Source: CAYHCE01 sp964355015 (GTDB taxonomy: Bacteria; Cyanobacteriota; Cyanobacteriia; PCC-6307; Cyanobiaceae). From it: a stretch of DNA of 64,000 nt. Position numbers and translations under genes: made by a program. The notes beneath the pieces were generated by a model that saw only the letters and a list, made by a program, of their open reading frames with translations, did no database searches and was not told where the DNA came from. How positions within the stretch are numbered: the first letter of the stretch is position 1; each line of letters opens with the position of its first letter. Positions 61,299 to 64,000 of the stretch are shown piece after piece. The DNA is taken from contig CAYHCE010000002.1 in assembly GCA_964355015.1 (NCBI GenBank), forward strand, positions 108,673 to 172,672, written 5' to 3'.

Positions 61299-61769
61299 GT
61301 GACGACCTCCGACCCCGGGGCCGCCGGCAGGCCGTCCAGACAGCAGCAGCGTCGCCTGCGGTTCGAGCTTCGCGAGCTTGCTCTTGTGGCCACAGGAGCC
61401 ATCCCCGGTGCCTTGCTGCGCTGGCAGGTCGGTGTCCGGTTCGGACCGCTGCTGGGAGAGGGGGCTGCCGGGCAGGCTGCCGCCCATCTGCTCGTGAACC
61501 TGCTGGGTTCCTTCCTGCTCGGCATCCTGGCCGGTCCGATCCCCGGACGCACCCTGCTGCTGCTGATGGGAGGCATCGGCTTCTGCGGCTCCCTCACCAC
61601 CTTCAGCTCCTGGATGCTCGACCTTGTGCTGCTCAGCCAGCAGGGCAGTCCGGGGGCAGCCCTGCTGAATCTTCTGCTCAGCCTCGTGCTGGGGGTGGCG
61701 GCGGCCGCCGCCGGACTGACTCTCTGCCGCAGGCTCAGGCGCCGAGGGCCGCTTCGATCGCAGTCGTGA
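61299..61769 (+). CDS. crcB: CrcB/Fluc fluoride channel subunit, second copy
   Basis: The 156-residue protein starts at a GTG one base after the first crcB stop. It keeps the standard motifs: ATGAIPGALLRWQVG, LLVNLLGSFLLGILAG and GFCGSLTTFSSWMLD, with four hydrophobic helices. An extra basic N-terminal stretch of 25 residues (QQQRRLRFELREL) precedes the first helix. Its 3' end overlaps the convergent glutathione peroxidase gene by 35 bp. No fluoride riboswitch was seen upstream of the operon. Confidence 0.9.
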   Translation: MTTSDPGAAGRPSRQQQRRLRFELRELALVATGAIPGALLRWQVGVRFGPLLGEGAAGQAAAHLLVNLLGSFLLGILAGPIPGRTLLLLMGGIGFCGSLTTFSSWMLDLVLLSQQGSPGAALLNLLLSLVLGVAAAAAGLTLCRRLRRRGPLRSQS

Positions 61770-62214
61770 GCTCGGCGCTGTCCGGTTCCACCGCGCTCCT
61801 GAACCGCCCCAGCACGGTGCCATCGCGGCCCACCAGGAACTTCTCGAAGTTCCACTCCACGTCACCGGCCGGCTCCACCTTGGTCAGCACGTCGTAGGGG
61901 GCGGTCTTGACGCCCTTGGCGTGCACCTTGTCGAACAGGGTGAAGCTCGCCCCGTAGGTGAGAGAGCAGAACTGCTGGATCTCGGGCAGGGTTCCTGGTT
62001 CCTGGGCGCCGAAATCATTGCAGGGAAAGCCGAGCACCCGCAGTCCCCGGGGGCCGTAGGTGTCCTGGAGGGTCTGCAGGGCGGCGTACTGGCCGGTGAA
62101 ACCGCAGCGGCTGGCCACATTCACGATCAGCAGCACCTGGCCGCTGAAATCGCTCAGGTGCTGCTCCTCACCTGTGGCGCCACGCACCACCACATCCGAC
62201 ACGTTCACTGCCAT
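61735..62214 (-). CDS. glutathione peroxidase (Cys type)
   Basis: The 159-residue protein reduces peroxides. The active site is Cys37 in NVASRCGFTGQY; the other conserved blocks are LGFPCNDFGAQEPGT (Gln of the catalytic set), and VEWNFEKFLVGRDGTVLGRF (Trp and Asn). A Cys replaces selenocysteine, the normal bacterial and plant form, which often uses thioredoxin. The ATG at 62214 matches the family length; the upstream open frame is antisense to mgtE. Confidence 0.95.
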   Translation of the reverse strand: MAVNVSDVVVRGATGEEQHLSDFSGQVLLIVNVASRCGFTGQYAALQTLQDTYGPRGLRVLGFPCNDFGAQEPGTLPEIQQFCSLTYGASFTLFDKVHAKGVKTAPYDVLTKVEPAGDVEWNFEKFLVGRDGTVLGRFRSAVEPDSAELTTAIEAALGA

Positions 62215-62314
62215 CACCCACCGAGCCCCGGACGGCCGGACCCTAGACGGCCGCAGCGGCCGGTGCCGGCCTCCCTCCGCCCATACACTCGGGAAGCTGC
62301 GATCCTCCGGGACG

Positions 62315-63742
62315 ATGAGCGAGGTCACCAGCGGCAGCCACACGACCACAGCGGGCACCTCCGCCAATGGAAGCCTGCCTGTTGCCGAACTGGTGGCCAG
62401 GCAGCTGCAGGCCTTGCTCGCTGTCGGCAATTACGACGGAGTCAAGTTGCTGCTGGAGCCCGTTCAGCCGGTGGATTGCGCCGAGGCGATCGGTACCCTG
62501 CCCCGAACCCTTCAGGCTCTCGCCTTCCGCCTGCTGCACAAGGACGAGGCGATCGAGGTGTACGAATACCTCGATCCGGCCGTTCAACAGACCCTCCTGG
62601 AGCGGATGCGTTCCAGCGAGGTGCTCGAGCTGGTCGAGGAGATGTCCCCCGATGATCGGGTGCGGCTGTTCGACGAGCTTCCCGCCAAGGTGGTGCGCCG
62701 TCTGCTGGCGGAGCTGAGCCCTGCCGAACGTCGGGTCACCGCCCAGCTGCTGGGCTACGAGCCCGAAACGGCCGGTCGTCTGATGACGACCGAGTTCATC
62801 GACCTCAAGGAGTTCCACAGTGCCGCCCAGGCCCTCGACATCGTGCGGCGACGGGCCCGGGACACCGAGACCATCTACAGCCTCTACGTCACCGATGCCT
62901 CCCGGCACCTGACCGGAATCCTGTCGCTGCGGGATCTGGTGACGGCCGAGCCGGAGGATCGCATCGGCGATGTGATGACCCGCGAGGTGGTGAACGTGTC
63001 CACCGCCACCGACCAGGAAGAGGTCGCCCGGATCATCCAGCGCTACGACTTCCTTGCCGTGCCGGTCGTCGACCGCGAACAGCGGCTGGTGGGGATCGTC
63101 ACCGTCGACGACGTCATCGACGTGATCCAGCAGGAGGCCACCCGCGATCTCTATGCCGCCGGCGCCGTCCAGGCCGGCGACGAGGACGACTACTTCCAGA
63201 GCAACCTGTTCACCGTGGCCCGCCGCCGCGTCGTCTGGCTGCTGGTGCTGCTGATCGCCAACACCGGCACCTCGGCGGTGATCGCCTCCGAGGAGGGGGT
63301 GCTGAAGCAGGTGGTGCGCCTGGCCGCCTTCATTCCGCTGCTGATCGGTACGGGGGGCAACGTGGGCGCCCAGAGCTCCACCGTGGTGATCCGCGGCCTC
63401 AGCACCCAGCGCATTCAGACGCTCGGTGCCTGGCGAACGGTGGGACGGGAGGCGCTCTCGGGTCTGCTGCTCGGCCTGCTGCTGGTGATCGTGGTGGTGC
63501 CCTGGGCCTGGCAGGTCGGCGGCGGCGTCCTGGTCGCCACCGCCGCCGGCATCAGCCTGATCTGTATCACCACATTGGCCGCCACGGCCGGCGCAGCGCT
63601 GCCGCTGCTGTTCGACCGGATGGGGCTGGACCCGGCCCTGATGTCGGCACCGTTCATCACCACCGCCACCGATGTGGCCGGCGTGTTCATCTACCTGCAG
63701 ACGGCCTCCTGGCTGCTCAACCGGATGGGCCTGCCTGCCTGA
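62315..63742 (+). CDS. mgtE: magnesium transporter MgtE
   Basis: MgtE is a Mg2+-gated Mg2+ channel. The 475-residue protein has the N-terminal helical domain (SSEVLELVEEMSPDDRVRLF), two CBS domains (LYVTDASRHLTGILSLRDLV; VPVVDREQRLVGIVTVDDVI) and five C-terminal transmembrane helices. The pore-region motifs are LIGTGGNVGAQSSTVVIRGL and PFITTATDVAGVFIYL. The N terminus before residue 25 is Ser/Thr-rich. It is divergent from the glutathione peroxidase gene. Confidence 0.96.
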   Translation: MSEVTSGSHTTTAGTSANGSLPVAELVARQLQALLAVGNYDGVKLLLEPVQPVDCAEAIGTLPRTLQALAFRLLHKDEAIEVYEYLDPAVQQTLLERMRSSEVLELVEEMSPDDRVRLFDELPAKVVRRLLAELSPAERRVTAQLLGYEPETAGRLMTTEFIDLKEFHSAAQALDIVRRRARDTETIYSLYVTDASRHLTGILSLRDLVTAEPEDRIGDVMTREVVNVSTATDQEEVARIIQRYDFLAVPVVDREQRLVGIVTVDDVIDVIQQEATRDLYAAGAVQAGDEDDYFQSNLFTVARRRVVWLLVLLIANTGTSAVIASEEGVLKQVVRLAAFIPLLIGTGGNVGAQSSTVVIRGLSTQRIQTLGAWRTVGREALSGLLLGLLLVIVVVPWAWQVGGGVLVATAAGISLICITTLAATAGAALPLLFDRMGLDPALMSAPFITTATDVAGVFIYLQTASWLLNRMGLPA

Positions 63743-63855
63743 GCCGGATGGCCTGCTGGCCCCAGCCGGGCGGCTGCCTTCGGGAAATCTTCCGTTCCTG
63801 AGAGCCGCTTCACACTTCTTCAGGTTAGGCTTCACACACCGTCAAGAGCAGTCCC

Positions 63856-64000
63856 TTGGTCATCGCCCTCGCAGCTGATCGGGAGTCCGCCACCAGCCTG
63901 GTGTTGGCCCCTGCCGTCACCGTCCGTTCCCTGCCTCCCGTCGATGGCGACCTGGTCCGTTCCTACCTGCGGGACATCGGCAGGGTGCCGCTGCTTTCGC
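63856..64000 (+). CDS. RNA polymerase sigma factor, RpoD/group 2 type (5' part)
   Basis: The frame runs off the window after 48 codons. After a variable N terminus it reads DGDLVRSYLRDIGRVPLLS, the region 1.2 motif of cyanobacterial RpoD-like and group 2 sigma factors. The long N-terminal acidic region of primary RpoD is missing, so a group 2 (non-essential) sigma factor is likelier. The start is taken as TTG 63856, for lack of an ATG in frame, and could be wrong. Confidence 0.75.
   Translation, partial: MVIALAADRESATSLVLAPAVTVRSLPPVDGDLVRSYLRDIGRVPLLS

Noticed and set aside
63808..63837. CTTCACAC repeated twice before the sigma-factor gene
   Set aside because: Two short 8-base copies 22 bp apart are too little to claim an operator.

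Overview
The window reads as chromosomal DNA of a high-G+C picocyanobacterium, most likely of the Cyanobium/Synechococcus group. The evidence is the set of cyanobacterial genes: photosystem II PsbZ, a Psb34/ssl1498-type protein, Ycf37-like and Ycf23 proteins, sulfolipid genes sqdB and sqdX, a four-ACT-domain aspartate kinase, and a group-type sigma factor start. Genes are packed tightly, GTG and TTG starts are common, and several convergent pairs overlap at their 3' ends. No rRNA, CRISPR array, complete insertion sequence or prophage was seen. There are two tRNA-Gly genes, CCC near 1.0 kb and GCC near 50.4 kb.

Layout. 0-3 kb: small picocyanobacterial hypotheticals, tRNA-Gly(CCC), a lipoprotein and a PLP aminotransferase. 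3-11 kb: cobalamin gene cbiD, guaA, two hypotheticals, penicillin-binding protein 2, then sqdX and sqdB. 11-19 kb: Psb34-like, thiG, a Ycf37-like TPR protein, rplT-rpmI, a SpoIID-domain protein, a membrane glycosyltransferase and dnaX. 19-28 kb: an LRAT-type protein, the proteostasis run clpX-clpP-tig, and divergently asd-dapA-rnj. 28-42 kb: tilS, ycf23, a holin-like membrane protein, uvrB, a polyprenyl-phosphate sugar transferase, lysC, holA, a cobH-DUF6165 fusion, mutS, psbZ and ribH.

42.1-50.4 kb is an accessory island. Its genes have clearly lower G+C than the flanks (by eye about 40-55% against 65-70%). It holds a four-gene, translationally coupled operon of large glycan-assembly enzymes. 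These are a methyltransferase/coiled-coil/glycosyltransferase fusion, a DUF707-like protein, a GT2 enzyme and a GT2-GT4 fusion. A convergent GT2 gene and about 1 kb of apparently decayed sequence follow. The island is bounded on the right by tRNA-Gly(GCC) and on the left by a possibly truncated small gene next to ribH. The likely job is variable surface polysaccharide (O-antigen or capsule) synthesis. The sugar transferase at 33-34 kb could start such chains.

50.4-64 kb returns to core genes: a GNAT acetyltransferase, secA, cysE, a GntR regulator divergent from a dienelactone-hydrolase-like gene, infC, miaA, gyrB, an SH3-like secreted protein, paired crcB genes, glutathione peroxidase, mgtE and the start of a sigma-factor gene.

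The most unusual items are the methyltransferase/coiled-coil/glycosyltransferase protein with its 14-residue repeat array (a possible chain-length ruler), the cobH-DUF6165 fusion, and a 13-bp perfect inverted repeat directly before the ribosome site of the dienelactone-hydrolase-like gene. All product names rest on recognised motifs and lengths only; no database search was possible.
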